A stretch of DNA of 64,000 nt from Chloroflexota bacterium (GCA_016219275.1 JACRBM010000101.1:30780-94779), one strand, 5' to 3'; positions 1 to 8,936 are shown, counted from the stretch's first letter. Made by a program: numbers and translations. The notes: generated from the sequence alone by a model not told the origin.

Positions 1-209
1 CGTTGACGTTGCGGTACGAATGCGGCAATCGCGCCGTCGAGCTGGTATGTCTTCGGTCCGCGCGCGCGCGGACGCAACAAACGCGCATGATGATAGTTGC
101 AATTGAGCGCAATCGCGTTGCAATGCAAACGCGTTGCCATCGTTTCGATAACCGTATTCGGTTCTTCGTCCAAGAGATCCCAGGGATAAGCAAAGAAACC
201 GCGACGCAT
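1..209 (-). CDS. Partial conserved protein, N-terminal 69 residues, runs off the left edge
   Basis: An open reading frame starts with ATG at 209 behind an AGGAG ribosome-binding site and stays open to base 1. It begins MRRGFFAYPWDLLDEEPNTV and continues with a segment containing NYHHARLLRP and a later TYQLDG. This resembles the N-terminus of a conserved TIM-barrel-like family of unknown role seen in Chloroflexota and Thermomicrobia, but that is recalled resemblance only. It starts 15 bases after the AOR gene ends and is probably the next gene of the same operon. The C-terminal part is outside the window, so function cannot be judged. Confidence 0.7.
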   Translation of the reverse strand, partial: MRRGFFAYPWDLLDEEPNTVIETMATRLHCNAIALNCNYHHARLLRPRARGPKTYQLDGAIAAFVPQRQ

Positions 210-223
210 AGTCTCCTTTTGCG

Positions 224-2083
224 CTAACACCACAACTCCCGCGCAATGTCCGCGAGTCCCAGACGCTCCAACACCGCGCGCGTCGGAATAGCGGCATCGC
301 GCGTCCATCCCATCTCGTCCAAGTGTTCGTGAAGCATCTGCTCGACCTGCACCGTAATTCCAGCGGTCGGTCCATTCGGCAAAGGTGGGACTCCGTACGC
401 GCGCGCGGGAATCGGTTGCGTGACTGCATTGATACCTTCGCGCACGTTGAATGCCTGGCGCACGTTCGCAATGCGTTCGCCAGTAATGAGCATATCGTCA
501 ACGGTGAACGGCATCCCCGTCACCGCGCTGAGAAATTCTGGAACAAACGTCACATGCGTGGACGTGTAGCCGAACAAGCACAACCCTGACGCGTTCATCG
601 TGTGATTGAGGCAACTCGCTTCCTTCATCCAGCGTCCGCGACCGGCTTGCTGATCGCGTTTTTCGCCATAACCCGGACGCACCGATGTGAAACCGCTCGG
701 CACGGTGAATTGACACGCCTGCGTGTGGCGTCCCGGCGTCGCATCCATTTTGTAGATCAGTCCCAACCCAGGTTCGAATCGCGGATCGTGCATCGGCAGT
801 TCTTGTCCGCCGACGTGGATCGCAAACGCCTCCGCGCCATTGCCCAACTGCTCTGCCGCGCGTTGGACGCCGCCCGCGAGAACATCGCCGAAATCTTCGC
901 GCCGCGCCAGTTTCTCCAGCATGGCGTTCATCGCGCGATGATCGCCCCACGTCAATTCGATTCCGCCGGTATCGCGCGCGGTGATCAGCCCATGCTCGAA
1001 ACACTCCATCGCAAACGCGATGCACGCGCCGGCGGAAATCGTGTCCAAGCCGTAACGATTGCACAACTCGTTCGCTTTGATGATCGCCGGATAATCGCCG
1101 TTCAACGTCATGCTCCCAAACGCAGAGCCGGTTTCATACTCGGGTTGGTGCGCCTCGATTGTTTCGCCGGCGTACTCGACGCGACTCGTGCCCCAACAAC
1201 CAATCGGACACTGCCAGCACGATTTGCGCTTGACGCGATGTTTCAGCAACTCGACGAATTCCAACGACTTGGTTTCGCCGAACTGCGAACCACTGATCGC
1301 CCAATTACGCGTGGGCGTGTCGCCGTGTTTGATGCCATACGCGAGATAACCCGGCGTGCCGGTTTGTTTGTAGAAATCCGCCGCGCCCACACCGCGATTG
1401 ATTTCTTGGACGTATTTATTTTTGGCTTGCTGAACGGCGGCAGCATCCGCGAGCGGAATGTTGAGCGTACCGCGCGCGGCAATCAACTTGATTCGTTTCG
1501 CACCCATCACCGCGCCGACACCCGAACGCGCGGCGGCGCGTCCCTGGGAATGAATGATCGCCGAAATCAAGGACTGCTTTTCGCCGGCGGGACCGATGCA
1601 AGCCGCTTGTACTGCGTGACCCAGTTCGGCTTTCACCCAGTCTTCGATCTCGTAACAATCCTTGCCCCACAAATGTTGCGCGTCGCGCAACTCGGCGCGG
1701 CGATTATCGAGATAGAGATACACGGGATTCGCCGCGCTGCCGCTGAAAAAGACCGCATCATAGCCGGCGCGTTTGAGCGCGACGCCAAAATATCCGCTCG
1801 CGTTCGCGTCACCCCAACCGCCGGTGAGCGGTGATTTGCAAACGACGGTCCAGCGCGTCCCGGTTGGCGCGGGTGAACCGGTCAACGGTCCCGTGAGAAA
1901 TCCCAGGATATTTTCTGGTCCGAGTGGATCTATCCGCGGCTTGATCCGCTCGTACACCAATCGCGCGCCGACGCCATACCCGCCGATGAAATCACGACCC
2001 ACGTCTGGGTCAAGTTGCTCTTCGCGCAAATTGCCCGTATCGAGATTCACCCAGAGGATTGTGCCGACATAGCCACCTAACAT
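224..2083 (-). CDS. Aldehyde ferredoxin oxidoreductase family protein (AOR 1)
   Basis: This is a 619-residue tungsten-pterin enzyme of the AOR family, which oxidises aldehydes to acids with ferredoxin as electron acceptor in the cytoplasm. It opens with the family's typical GGYVGTILWVNLDTG. The [4Fe-4S] ligands are CWQCPIGC (Cys289, 292, 296), with the distal Cys in a GLCLF motif near residue 490. Length is normal for the family. The start at 2083 follows an AAGGAG site. It is the penultimate visible gene of the long minus-strand operon, after two uroporphyrinogen-decarboxylase-like genes, so its substrate is probably an aldehyde made in that pathway. The exact substrate cannot be read from sequence. 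Confidence 0.93.
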   Translation of the reverse strand: MLGGYVGTILWVNLDTGNLREEQLDPDVGRDFIGGYGVGARLVYERIKPRIDPLGPENILGFLTGPLTGSPAPTGTRWTVVCKSPLTGGWGDANASGYFGVALKRAGYDAVFFSGSAANPVYLYLDNRRAELRDAQHLWGKDCYEIEDWVKAELGHAVQAACIGPAGEKQSLISAIIHSQGRAAARSGVGAVMGAKRIKLIAARGTLNIPLADAAAVQQAKNKYVQEINRGVGAADFYKQTGTPGYLAYGIKHGDTPTRNWAISGSQFGETKSLEFVELLKHRVKRKSCWQCPIGCWGTSRVEYAGETIEAHQPEYETGSAFGSMTLNGDYPAIIKANELCNRYGLDTISAGACIAFAMECFEHGLITARDTGGIELTWGDHRAMNAMLEKLARREDFGDVLAGGVQRAAEQLGNGAEAFAIHVGGQELPMHDPRFEPGLGLIYKMDATPGRHTQACQFTVPSGFTSVRPGYGEKRDQQAGRGRWMKEASCLNHTMNASGLCLFGYTSTHVTFVPEFLSAVTGMPFTVDDMLITGERIANVRQAFNVREGINAVTQPIPARAYGVPPLPNGPTAGITVQVEQMLHEHLDEMGWTRDAAIPTRAVLERLGLADIARELWC

Positions 2084-2099
2084 TCTCGTCTCCTTCGAT

Positions 2100-2132
2100 A
2101 GAAACCAGGTTTCTCGGAGAAACCTGGTTTCT
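2100..2132. repeat. 16-bp inverted repeat between two operon genes
   Basis: Perfect arms AGAAACCAGGTTTCTC (2100-2115) and its reverse complement (2117-2132) surround one base. It lies in the 66-bp gap between the URO-D-like gene ending at 2150 and the AOR start at 2083. It has no T tract, so it looks like a dispersed palindrome or an mRNA processing/stability hairpin rather than a terminator. Confidence 0.75.
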
Positions 2133-2149
2133 GCATCTCCGACAAACGA

Positions 2150-3118
2150 CTAGTACGCGCCAAACTCTCGAATCGCCTCCGCCATCGCGCGCACATTGTC
2201 TGGCTGGGCGTACGATGGGATGCTGTTGGACGAGGAAATCATATAGCGCGCGCCGGGTTTGCCAATCGTCATACATTGGCGGACCGACTCGCGTACCTCA
2301 TCAGGCGTGCCCGCGCTCAATGTATCCACCGACACGTTGCCGACGATGCACACGCGCTTGCCGTACTTGTTCTTCACTTCAGCGAGATTCATCGGACCCG
2401 GTTCAATCGGATGAATCGCGCTCATGCCGAGCATCAACAGATCATCGAGCACGGGCATCAGGTTGCCGTCGCTGTGAAAAATCCAGGGCAACGTGATCGC
2501 TTCCGCCGAACGACGAAAGGCAGGCATAAAAAATTGTTGAAATGTTTTACGCGAACAAAAGGGTCCCGATTTGAACGCCACATCGTCAAAGCTCCAGATG
2601 AAATCGAATCCCATTTGACAGAGCCGTTCGGTGACGATGACTTGCCAATCTACGTAGCGTTTCAAAACTTCTTGGATCAGATCAGGATCATCCGCCAGCG
2701 CGTACGAAAAATTTTCCAGTCCCATGCTCAAGAGCATCGGCGCGACGCCGTGCTTGATCGCCGCGGCGGCGGCATAGTCGCCTTTTTCGTCGAGGACACG
2801 TTGCGCGTGGCGATAGAATGCCGGTTCGCGCGGATCGGGAAAAATAATTTTGTCGAGGTCGGCGCGCGTTTTGATCCAGCCGGTCGTCACGTACGGTTGT
2901 CCATCACTGCCGACCCCTTGATCGGCAAAGTACGGAGGAAACATCAGCGCGACCACCACATCGCGCCCGAAGAAATCGGAGATCTCGCGCTCGCTGACTT
3001 GGCGCTCACAGCGCATCAACTCCCGCGCGATGTTTTGCGCGATCGAACCTTCGCAAAAGGGAACGCGATCGGGCTGTTCGCCGGCAAGCGTACACATGAC
3101 TCGTTCACGTGGTTTCAT
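2150..3118 (-). CDS. Uroporphyrinogen decarboxylase superfamily protein (URO-D-like 1)
   Basis: A 322-residue protein beginning MKPRERVMCTLAGEQPDRVP, the usual opening of URO-D-superfamily methyltransferases and uncharacterised relatives. Start 3118 is chosen because the upstream extension overlaps the neighbouring gene in another frame. The conserved core segment reads FHSDGNLMPVLDDL followed by IHPIEP, so it has His-x-Asp-Gly rather than the His-x-Cys zinc site of MtaA-type enzymes. It is followed by AOR 1 and preceded by another URO-D-like gene 11 bases upstream. A role in haem synthesis is unlikely because the context is a catabolic operon and three paralogues sit together. The reaction is unknown. 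Confidence 0.85.
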   Translation of the reverse strand: MKPRERVMCTLAGEQPDRVPFCEGSIAQNIARELMRCERQVSEREISDFFGRDVVVALMFPPYFADQGVGSDGQPYVTTGWIKTRADLDKIIFPDPREPAFYRHAQRVLDEKGDYAAAAAIKHGVAPMLLSMGLENFSYALADDPDLIQEVLKRYVDWQVIVTERLCQMGFDFIWSFDDVAFKSGPFCSRKTFQQFFMPAFRRSAEAITLPWIFHSDGNLMPVLDDLLMLGMSAIHPIEPGPMNLAEVKNKYGKRVCIVGNVSVDTLSAGTPDEVRESVRQCMTIGKPGARYMISSSNSIPSYAQPDNVRAMAEAIREFGAY

Positions 3119-3129
3119 GGTCTTTGCCC

Positions 3130-4197
3130 TTACCCAGAGATGGGATATTTTCCGTACTCGCGCGTCGCCTGGATCATCGCTTTGAAGTTTTGCAATTTCA
3201 CATAGTACGCCACGGTATTGCTCGAACCGACCGCGTACCCGCCGCCCGGCGCGAGCGCGCGAATTCGTTCTCGTACTTCGGCGGCAACCTCCGCCGGCGT
3301 GCCGAGCGAAAGTATCTCCCCGATTTCGATGTTGCCCAGCAACGCGAGCCGTTTGCCGTACTCGGCTTTGAGCGCGCGGCTGTCCATCGCTTTCGGTTCG
3401 ACCGGGTGAATCGCGTTGAACCCGCAGTCCAACAGATCGGGCAAAATGGCGCGAATGTCGCCGTCGGTGTGAATCACCAAGGGCAAGTCCTTGCGTTTGC
3501 AAATGTCGCCCATCTCTTTGAGATAAGGAAACAGATACTGGCGGAAAAATTTTGGATGAATCAGCGTGCCTGAGGTGTATGCCAGGTCGTCGCCGTACCA
3601 CATCGCGCCGATGTGTTCCATTTCGACGATGCGGCGAAAGACTTGCACCTGGGTTTCGCCGACGCGCCGAAACAATTCGGCAACCAGGTCAGGTTGATCG
3701 GTGAGCGCGAAACAGAACGGGTTGAAACCCATGATGCGCCACACGCGCGTGAAAATACCGCCGACGCCGGAAATGATTTCCATCCCAGGATACAGGCAAC
3801 GCGCGCATTCGACCAGATTGCTGTAATCAATCGTATCGGGATGAGGAAAAGGATACGCGTGGTATTCGTCCCAGGTGCTGACCAAACTTTCCGCTTCACT
3901 CTCCCACTTGCTCACCTGCATATCGCCGGCGTAAATGTGATCTTCCGCGCGATGTCCATCGCCGACCATGCGGTACTCATAGTTCGCGCGCAGATAGATG
4001 TAATCGTACCCGGCGCGGTACCAGAATTCCACATCGTCCTGCACGCTTTGAATCGGACGACCCAGGAATGCTTGCTTGATTTGCCAATCCACGTGCAACT
4101 CGGCGTTGGGCACGCGGTCCGGTTCGCCTTCCAACGTCAACACGTGGCGCAAACGATTGAAATCCGGATCGAGAGGAACAAACTCATCGTTGGACAC
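3130..4197 (-). CDS. Uroporphyrinogen decarboxylase superfamily protein (URO-D-like 2)
   Basis: A 355-residue URO-D-fold protein. The C-terminal core contains LPLVIHTDGDIRAILPDLLD and then AIHPVEPKAMD, matching the signature region of the superfamily, again with HTDG in place of the His-x-Cys zinc motif. The N-terminus carries EGEPDRVPNAELHVDW, the usual family start region. Its start overlaps the 3' end of the upstream M20 amidohydrolase gene by 14 bases, implying translational coupling. It may act with the adjacent URO-D-like 1 as two non-identical subunits or in successive steps; this is inference. Confidence 0.87.
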   Translation of the reverse strand: MSNDEFVPLDPDFNRLRHVLTLEGEPDRVPNAELHVDWQIKQAFLGRPIQSVQDDVEFWYRAGYDYIYLRANYEYRMVGDGHRAEDHIYAGDMQVSKWESEAESLVSTWDEYHAYPFPHPDTIDYSNLVECARCLYPGMEIISGVGGIFTRVWRIMGFNPFCFALTDQPDLVAELFRRVGETQVQVFRRIVEMEHIGAMWYGDDLAYTSGTLIHPKFFRQYLFPYLKEMGDICKRKDLPLVIHTDGDIRAILPDLLDCGFNAIHPVEPKAMDSRALKAEYGKRLALLGNIEIGEILSLGTPAEVAAEVRERIRALAPGGGYAVGSSNTVAYYVKLQNFKAMIQATREYGKYPISG

Positions 4198-5365
4198 TTG
4201 CGAAATCCTCGCGCGCCTGACTCAACTTGGCTGGCTCGGCTAGCAAATCAATTGCCGCGCCCGCGAGCACGCATGCGCCGTCCAACATTCCCTGGAATGC
4301 CATCTCAGTGACAGAGTTTTCAGCGACCTGGACTGAATGCCAGGGAATTCCGGCAGGATGCGTCTTGATCATCAATGATGCTGCCGGCAATTGCTGACTC
4401 ACGTTTCCAAAATCAGATGATCCGTTCATTTGCAACGGAGCCGATTCGAGCGGATGTCCGAGCGCGGAGAAATTTTCAGCGATCAAGCGATTCAACGTAG
4501 CGTTGAGACGCGTGTTGAACACCGTCGTCGTGTGGAGAATGTCCACCGTCGTGCCCGAGGCGATTGCACCCGCGCGCACACATTCTTGTACGCGGGCGTA
4601 CACCTGCTCGAGCAAATGGGGATCGGGCGCGCGCACCATGAACCGCGCCGCCGCGCGTTCGGGGATAATGTTCGGCGCTTGCCCGCCGTCGGTGATGATC
4701 CCGTGAATGCGGACTTCGGGGCGCAGTTGCTGGCGCAGCGCGTTGATGTTGAAAAACGCGGCAAGCAGTCCATCGAGCGCGTTCGCGCCATTCCACGGAT
4801 CGGCGGCGGCGTGTGCGGGACGCCCGTGAAAAATCAAATCGAACGCGACGAAACCCAGGTCACCGCCAAGCAATTGATTGTCATAGTACGGGTGGAGCAT
4901 CAACGCGATGTCTATCCCATCGAACGCGCCGGCTTCAAGGAGTTTGACCTTGCCCTCGGCTTGATCGAAAAATTCTTCGGCGGGTGTGCCGACGACGCAA
5001 ACGCTGCCGCCGGTTTCGGCGATGATCGTCGCTACGCCGATTGCCGCGCCAACCGCTGCCGCGCCAATCAAATTGTGTCCGCAACCATGCCCAACGTTCG
5101 GCAGGGCATCGTACTCGGCGAGGAAGGCGATCGTTGGCTGAGTCATACCGCGCCGCGCGAGGAACGCGGTCGGCAATCCGCCGTAGGGCTTGGTCACGTG
5201 AAAGCCGTGTCGCGCCAGCATCTCGCACAACCAGCCACTGGCTTTTTCTTCCGCGTAGCCCAGTTCAGGATTTTGTTGAATGTGCGTTGCCAGGTCGCAA
5301 AGTTCACGCGCTTGATTTCGAATCGCCTGCCACGCGGTTTGTTTGAGCGAACGGGTTCGGATCAT
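4184..5365 (-). CDS. M20 family metal-dependent amidohydrolase/peptidase
   Basis: A 393-residue M20D-type amidohydrolase, the family of N-acyl-amino-acid hydrolases and AbgB-like aminobenzoyl-glutamate hydrolases. Visible metal and catalytic motifs are AEYDALPNVGHGCGHN, GTPAEE, LMLHPYYDN and KTHPAGIPWHS. The dimerisation domain lies between them. No signal peptide is seen, so it is cytoplasmic. It probably removes an acyl group or cleaves an amide in a substrate imported by the operon's ABC system. With the D-aminoacylase and D-threonine-aldolase-like genes it suggests turnover of N-acylated or D-amino-acid-containing compounds. Confidence 0.9.
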   Translation of the reverse strand: MIRTRSLKQTAWQAIRNQARELCDLATHIQQNPELGYAEEKASGWLCEMLARHGFHVTKPYGGLPTAFLARRGMTQPTIAFLAEYDALPNVGHGCGHNLIGAAAVGAAIGVATIIAETGGSVCVVGTPAEEFFDQAEGKVKLLEAGAFDGIDIALMLHPYYDNQLLGGDLGFVAFDLIFHGRPAHAAADPWNGANALDGLLAAFFNINALRQQLRPEVRIHGIITDGGQAPNIIPERAAARFMVRAPDPHLLEQVYARVQECVRAGAIASGTTVDILHTTTVFNTRLNATLNRLIAENFSALGHPLESAPLQMNGSSDFGNVSQQLPAASLMIKTHPAGIPWHSVQVAENSVTEMAFQGMLDGACVLAGAAIDLLAEPAKLSQAREDFASVQR

Positions 5366-5393
5366 TAATATTTCCGTTTCTTCTGACTCATGG

Positions 5394-5458
5394 AACCACA
5401 GATTTCACGGATTTCACTGATAAGAAAAAAATCTGTGTAATCCGTGTAATCTGTGGTT
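5394..5458. repeat. Imperfect inverted repeat, dispersed type
   Basis: AACCACAGATTTCACGG pairs with CCGTGTAATCTGTGGTT around an A-rich centre. It fills most of the 106-bp gap between the URO-D-like 3 and M20 genes. It has the composition of common dispersed intergenic repeats and no clear terminator tail. Confidence 0.7.
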
Positions 5459-5471
5459 TACGAATTCCAGT

Positions 5472-6599
5472 TCATGGTTTGATCGTCGAGTTCCATTCAT
5501 CCGCCGCGTCGAACATCGCGCCGATATTTTGCGGCGGAACTTCGGCTTGAATGTCATGCACTGCGGCGAGAACATAGCCGCCATCGCGCGTCAAATCATC
5601 CAACCGGCGAAACACCTCGCGGCGCACATCGTCCGGCGTGCCGCGCGGGAGAACATGCTGAGTGTCAATCGCGCCCCAGAATGTGATCTGGTCGCCCCAC
5701 TGTTTTTTGAGCGCGGCAGTATCGTTCATTCCGCGCGCGGACACTTGCACGGGATTGAGCGCGTCCACACCCAGGTCAACGAAATCGCCGATGAGCGAAA
5801 CAACACTCCCGCACGTATGATACAAGACCTTGAGTTCGCTCGCTTTCAACGCGTCGAACACGCGCTTGAGACGCGGGCGGAGCAAGGATTGATACACGCG
5901 CGGCGAAACCATCGTCGCGTTTTGCAGCGCGATGTCATCCGCGTAAATCACAATATCGGCGTCATCGCCGACCGCGCGCATCATCGCCTCGGCTTCGCAG
6001 AGCCAAACGTCGAGCACGCGATCCATCAACGCCGCGGCGAACCTGGGATCGCTCACCAAGTCCATCAGCCACAGATCAAAGCCGCGCAGAAACTGGCATT
6101 GGTGCATGAAACCAACTTCCAAATTGAGCACTAGCGCCTTGTCCGTCGTCGCGCGCAAGTGGCGCGCCTGCTGCGTGAGAATCGCAAAATCACTAATCGG
6201 TTCCGGAAAGTGAAACGCGTTCAAATCGCCGACACTTTGCGCGGACGCGAGCGGCGGGCGACTGACGTAATAGTGCCCGCCCTCGGCGGGCAATTTTCGT
6301 TCGATGCCCCAACGATCTACAAAGGCGCGGTTCGCGTCCAACTCAATCGTTTGCCCGGCGACATCCGGAATCAAAGGCAAGAGATCAGCGCCAAAGCGTT
6401 TTTGAATCGGCGGCTCGACCCAAACGAGTTGGGCGCGCGCGCTCAGGTAACGAAAATCATCATCCAGACCCAGGTGACGCTTGAGCGCGCGATACGCGTG
6501 CGGGTGAATCCCGGTCGCCGTCGTACTGCCCAGGTCGCGCGGCGCGCGGTCGGGCGAGTGGTGATGCAATGCCGCCAGGACGCGTTCGCGTGAATTCAT
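5472..6599 (-). CDS. Uroporphyrinogen decarboxylase superfamily protein with HTCG zinc-type motif (URO-D-like 3)
   Basis: A 375-residue URO-D-superfamily protein. The start MNSRERVLAALHHH at 6599 is fixed by an ATGA overlap with the stop of the upstream aldolase gene. Unlike its two paralogues in this operon, it has YHTCGSV, the His-x-Cys arrangement that binds zinc in MtaA/MtbA-type corrinoid:coenzyme methyltransferases. It may therefore be the methyl-transferring member, while the others have diverged. No corrinoid protein gene is visible in the operon. The assignment to the superfamily is firm, the reaction is not known. Confidence 0.87.
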   Translation of the reverse strand: MNSRERVLAALHHHSPDRAPRDLGSTTATGIHPHAYRALKRHLGLDDDFRYLSARAQLVWVEPPIQKRFGADLLPLIPDVAGQTIELDANRAFVDRWGIERKLPAEGGHYYVSRPPLASAQSVGDLNAFHFPEPISDFAILTQQARHLRATTDKALVLNLEVGFMHQCQFLRGFDLWLMDLVSDPRFAAALMDRVLDVWLCEAEAMMRAVGDDADIVIYADDIALQNATMVSPRVYQSLLRPRLKRVFDALKASELKVLYHTCGSVVSLIGDFVDLGVDALNPVQVSARGMNDTAALKKQWGDQITFWGAIDTQHVLPRGTPDDVRREVFRRLDDLTRDGGYVLAAVHDIQAEVPPQNIGAMFDAADEWNSTIKP

Positions 6600-7492
6600 T
6601 TCGCTCGCCCCACCCAATCGAAAAAGCCGACCGCGCGCAAGTCATCGCGCAGGTGCGCTTGCTGTTCCTCGTTCAACGCGACGAGTGGCGTGCGCGGCAT
6701 GCCGCATTCGACGCCGTGAAAACGCATCGCGGCTTTGGTCGCGGCAATGACGCCGTACTGCGCGATCACCAGGATGATGCGATCAATTTGAAATTGCAGT
6801 TCTTGCGCGCGTTTCAAATTCCCGCATTGCCACGCGGCGTACAGTTCGAGAAATAATCGCGGCATACAATTGTACGTCGTACCGATGCCGCCCTGGACAC
6901 CCATCACCAAAAACGGCAACAGCATTTCGTCGGGACCCGACAAGACGTTCAACCCAGGACAGGTCTCCATGATGTCGCGCAAGGTCAGCATATCGTACGA
7001 GGTGTATTTCAATCCTTGGATGGTCTGCGTCTTGAAGAGATTGGCGATGAGCGCGGCGCTGAGTTGAACCTGGGTCGCTTCGGGAATATTGTAGATATAG
7101 AGCGGCAAGCCCTGTGTCGCCGCCGCGATGCGTTGGTAATGCGTGGCAATACCGGTTTGCCCGGCGTTGTAGTAGAACGGCGGAATCGAAGCGACCGCAT
7201 CCGCGCCGCACGCGCGCGCGTGTTGCGCCAAGCGTTCGGAAACCGACGTGGCAATCGCGCCGACGTGAGCGATGACCGGAACGCGATGCGCGACTTGGCG
7301 GACGACCGTTTCAACGACCAAGCGTCGCTCGTCTTCCGTCAACAACAATCCTTCGCCCGTACTGCCGCACAGGTAAAGCCCGTTGACTCCGCTGCCGATC
7401 AGAAATTCGACGAGTTCGCACAACCCGTTCGTGTCTACCCGATCATCGGGGGTCAGTGGTGTGAGGAACGCGGGAATGATTCCGGTTAACAA
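6596..7492 (-). CDS. Dihydrodipicolinate synthase/N-acetylneuraminate lyase family aldolase
   Basis: A 298-residue class I aldolase if it starts at the TTG at 7492, which follows an AGAGG site by five bases. A longer reading to 7555 would be encoded by a dispersed repeat and is less likely. The Schiff-base lysine is Lys162 in QGLKYTSYD, the catalytic tyrosine is Tyr134 in IYNIP, and the oxoacid-binding loop is GSTGEGLLLT (43-52). GSTGEG, YNIP and KYTS resemble N-acetylneuraminate lyase and related sugar-acid aldolases more than DapA. It probably cleaves or forms a 2-oxo acid. The neighbouring Asp-box protein fits a sugar-acid substrate, but this is inference. Confidence 0.87.
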   Translation of the reverse strand: MLTGIIPAFLTPLTPDDRVDTNGLCELVEFLIGSGVNGLYLCGSTGEGLLLTEDERRLVVETVVRQVAHRVPVIAHVGAIATSVSERLAQHARACGADAVASIPPFYYNAGQTGIATHYQRIAAATQGLPLYIYNIPEATQVQLSAALIANLFKTQTIQGLKYTSYDMLTLRDIMETCPGLNVLSGPDEMLLPFLVMGVQGGIGTTYNCMPRLFLELYAAWQCGNLKRAQELQFQIDRIILVIAQYGVIAATKAAMRFHGVECGMPRTPLVALNEEQQAHLRDDLRAVGFFDWVGRAK

Positions 7493-7510
7493 GCTTGCCT
7501 CTTTTTCTTT

Positions 7511-7625
7511 GTCGTTGCGAGGGTGGTCTTTGACCGAAGCAATCCCCAACCCCACCCAGCCCTCCCCTTATAAAGGGGAGGGTAGGGAGGGGTGATTGCT
7601 TCACCGCTTCGCGGCTCGCAATGAC
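7511..7625. repeat. Nested palindromic dispersed repeat
   Basis: Outer arms GTCGTTGCGAG and CTCGCAATGAC enclose GAAGCAATC/GATTGCTTC and an inner palindrome, CCCTCCCC TTATAAA GGGGAGGG. It occupies the gap between the aldolase and the D-threonine-aldolase-like gene and supplies the apparent N-terminal extension of the aldolase reading frame. Confidence 0.8.
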
Positions 7626-7647
7626 AGATGGATGTTTCCAAACAGCG

Positions 7648-8748
7648 TTACTGCACGCATCCGCGCGCGGCGACATCCCAGATATCCACGAGTACGCCGC
7701 GCTGAACGACGTACAACTGGTTGTGCAAATTGGTCGTCGTGCAACAGTGATTCGGAATGAACCGCACCTTGTCGCCAGGGCGCAGATGAACCAGGTCTGG
7801 ATTCGCCAAATCGAGAACCGCGTGCTCCTCCGAAAGATAACGCATCGTCGCACCGGCAACATCCACGAGTTGCGGAAAACCAAAATCCTTTGTCATCGCT
7901 TTGAGTCCGGCGTCGGTCACGAGTCCGCGCGGCGTTGAGCGACTGAGCACCGTTGAGAGTACGCTCAACGCTGGCTTGAATTCGGGACGGACTTGCAAGT
8001 AAGTGCAATCCATAAAAACGTACGAGCCGGCTTGAATCTCAGTCAGCGGCGGACATTCACTCGTAATGTCGTACGTGCCGGTCGCGCCGCCGCTCACGAT
8101 GCGCGGCGCAAGCCCAGCGCGCGTCAACATTTCGCCAGTCGTTTGCAATGGTGCGAATGCTTCACGTACCTTGTGTACGCGCTCGTCGGGGTCGGCGATC
8201 AAAACCAGGTGCCCTTCATACGCTTGCAGTCCAGCGAATTCCAAATTCGGCGCATCCGCAATTTGCCGCGCGAGTTCCAGAACCGGTTCACCTGGCATCG
8301 CGCCACAGCGTCCCATGCCAATTTCCACCTCGATCAGCACGCGCAGGTTCACACTCTTGGCGCGACATGCCGCAGATAAATCGCGCACATTGTCGGGTTG
8401 ATCCACGGCAACGATCACATTGCATTGTCGCGCCAGATCAGTGAGGCGCTCCAGCTTGGTTGCGCCGATAACCTGGTTCGCGATCAAGATGTCGGTGACG
8501 CCCGAGCGCGCCATCGCCTCGGCTTCGCTGACCTTGGCGCACGTGACGCCGATTGCGCCCGCCGCGATTTGTTTTTGCGCGATCTGCAAACACTTGTGCG
8601 TTTTGATGTGCGGGCGCAGCGCCACCGATTTACCGGCAAAAAAATCTGCCATCGTGCGGATGTTGAACTCGAGTGCGTCCAGGTCTACGAGCAATGCCGG
8701 CGTGTCGAGTTCATCAATCGTCATCCCAGGTTTGGGATTATAGTTCAT
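7648..8748 (-). CDS. D-threonine aldolase-like PLP enzyme (alanine racemase N-terminal fold)
   Basis: A 366-residue fold-type III PLP enzyme of the D-threonine aldolase/D-serine dehydratase-like group. The PLP lysine is Lys49 in RPHIKTHK. The C-terminal metal-binding region reads IPNHCCTTTNLHNQ. An ATG two codons upstream exists, but 8748 has better spacing from the GGGAG site. Such enzymes split D-3-hydroxy-amino acids into glycine and an aldehyde, or deaminate D-serine. An aldehyde product would be a natural substrate for AOR 1 at the end of the operon. It lies between the D-aminoacylase and aldolase genes, supporting D-amino-acid catabolism. Confidence 0.88.
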   Translation of the reverse strand: MNYNPKPGMTIDELDTPALLVDLDALEFNIRTMADFFAGKSVALRPHIKTHKCLQIAQKQIAAGAIGVTCAKVSEAEAMARSGVTDILIANQVIGATKLERLTDLARQCNVIVAVDQPDNVRDLSAACRAKSVNLRVLIEVEIGMGRCGAMPGEPVLELARQIADAPNLEFAGLQAYEGHLVLIADPDERVHKVREAFAPLQTTGEMLTRAGLAPRIVSGGATGTYDITSECPPLTEIQAGSYVFMDCTYLQVRPEFKPALSVLSTVLSRSTPRGLVTDAGLKAMTKDFGFPQLVDVAGATMRYLSEEHAVLDLANPDLVHLRPGDKVRFIPNHCCTTTNLHNQLYVVQRGVLVDIWDVAARGCVQ

Positions 8749-8770
8749 CAACATTCTCCCGCATTCGATA

Positions 8771-8882
8771 CCTTCGCCAATTTAATTTCCTTCATCCGCG
8801 AATCTCGCGAATCTTCGCTAATTTTGTTTTTTAGTCGCGTGATTCGCGTTATTCGCGGATCAATTTATGATTTTGGCGAAGG
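8771..8882. repeat. Large imperfect inverted repeat
   Basis: Outer arms CCTTCGCCAA and TTGGCGAAGG enclose inner arms related to ATCCGCGAATCTCGCGAATC. The inner sequence recurs around 32698-32766 and in a related form at 36824-36872, so it belongs to a dispersed family. It sits in the 246-bp gap between the D-aminoacylase and the D-threonine-aldolase-like gene; otherwise the gap shows only the hairpin at 8937-8971. Confidence 0.7.
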
Positions 8883-8936
8883 TGTTGGCATTAGAGTGGA
8901 TTCCCCATAGGTTCATCCTGGGTGTGGTGGCTGTGT

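Noticed and set aside
3..227. Plus-strand 74-codon frame at the left edge
   Set aside because: The minus strand carries a better frame with a ribosome site and a plausible protein start at 209.
602..1834. A 410-codon open frame opposite AOR 1
   Set aside because: Antisense shadow with biased Arg/Ala composition. AOR 1 on the other strand has all cluster motifs.
2150..3118. HemE, the haem-pathway uroporphyrinogen decarboxylase
   Set aside because: Three paralogues sit in a catabolic operon without other haem genes, and the sequences carry the HSDG/HTDG/HTCG signatures of the wider superfamily.
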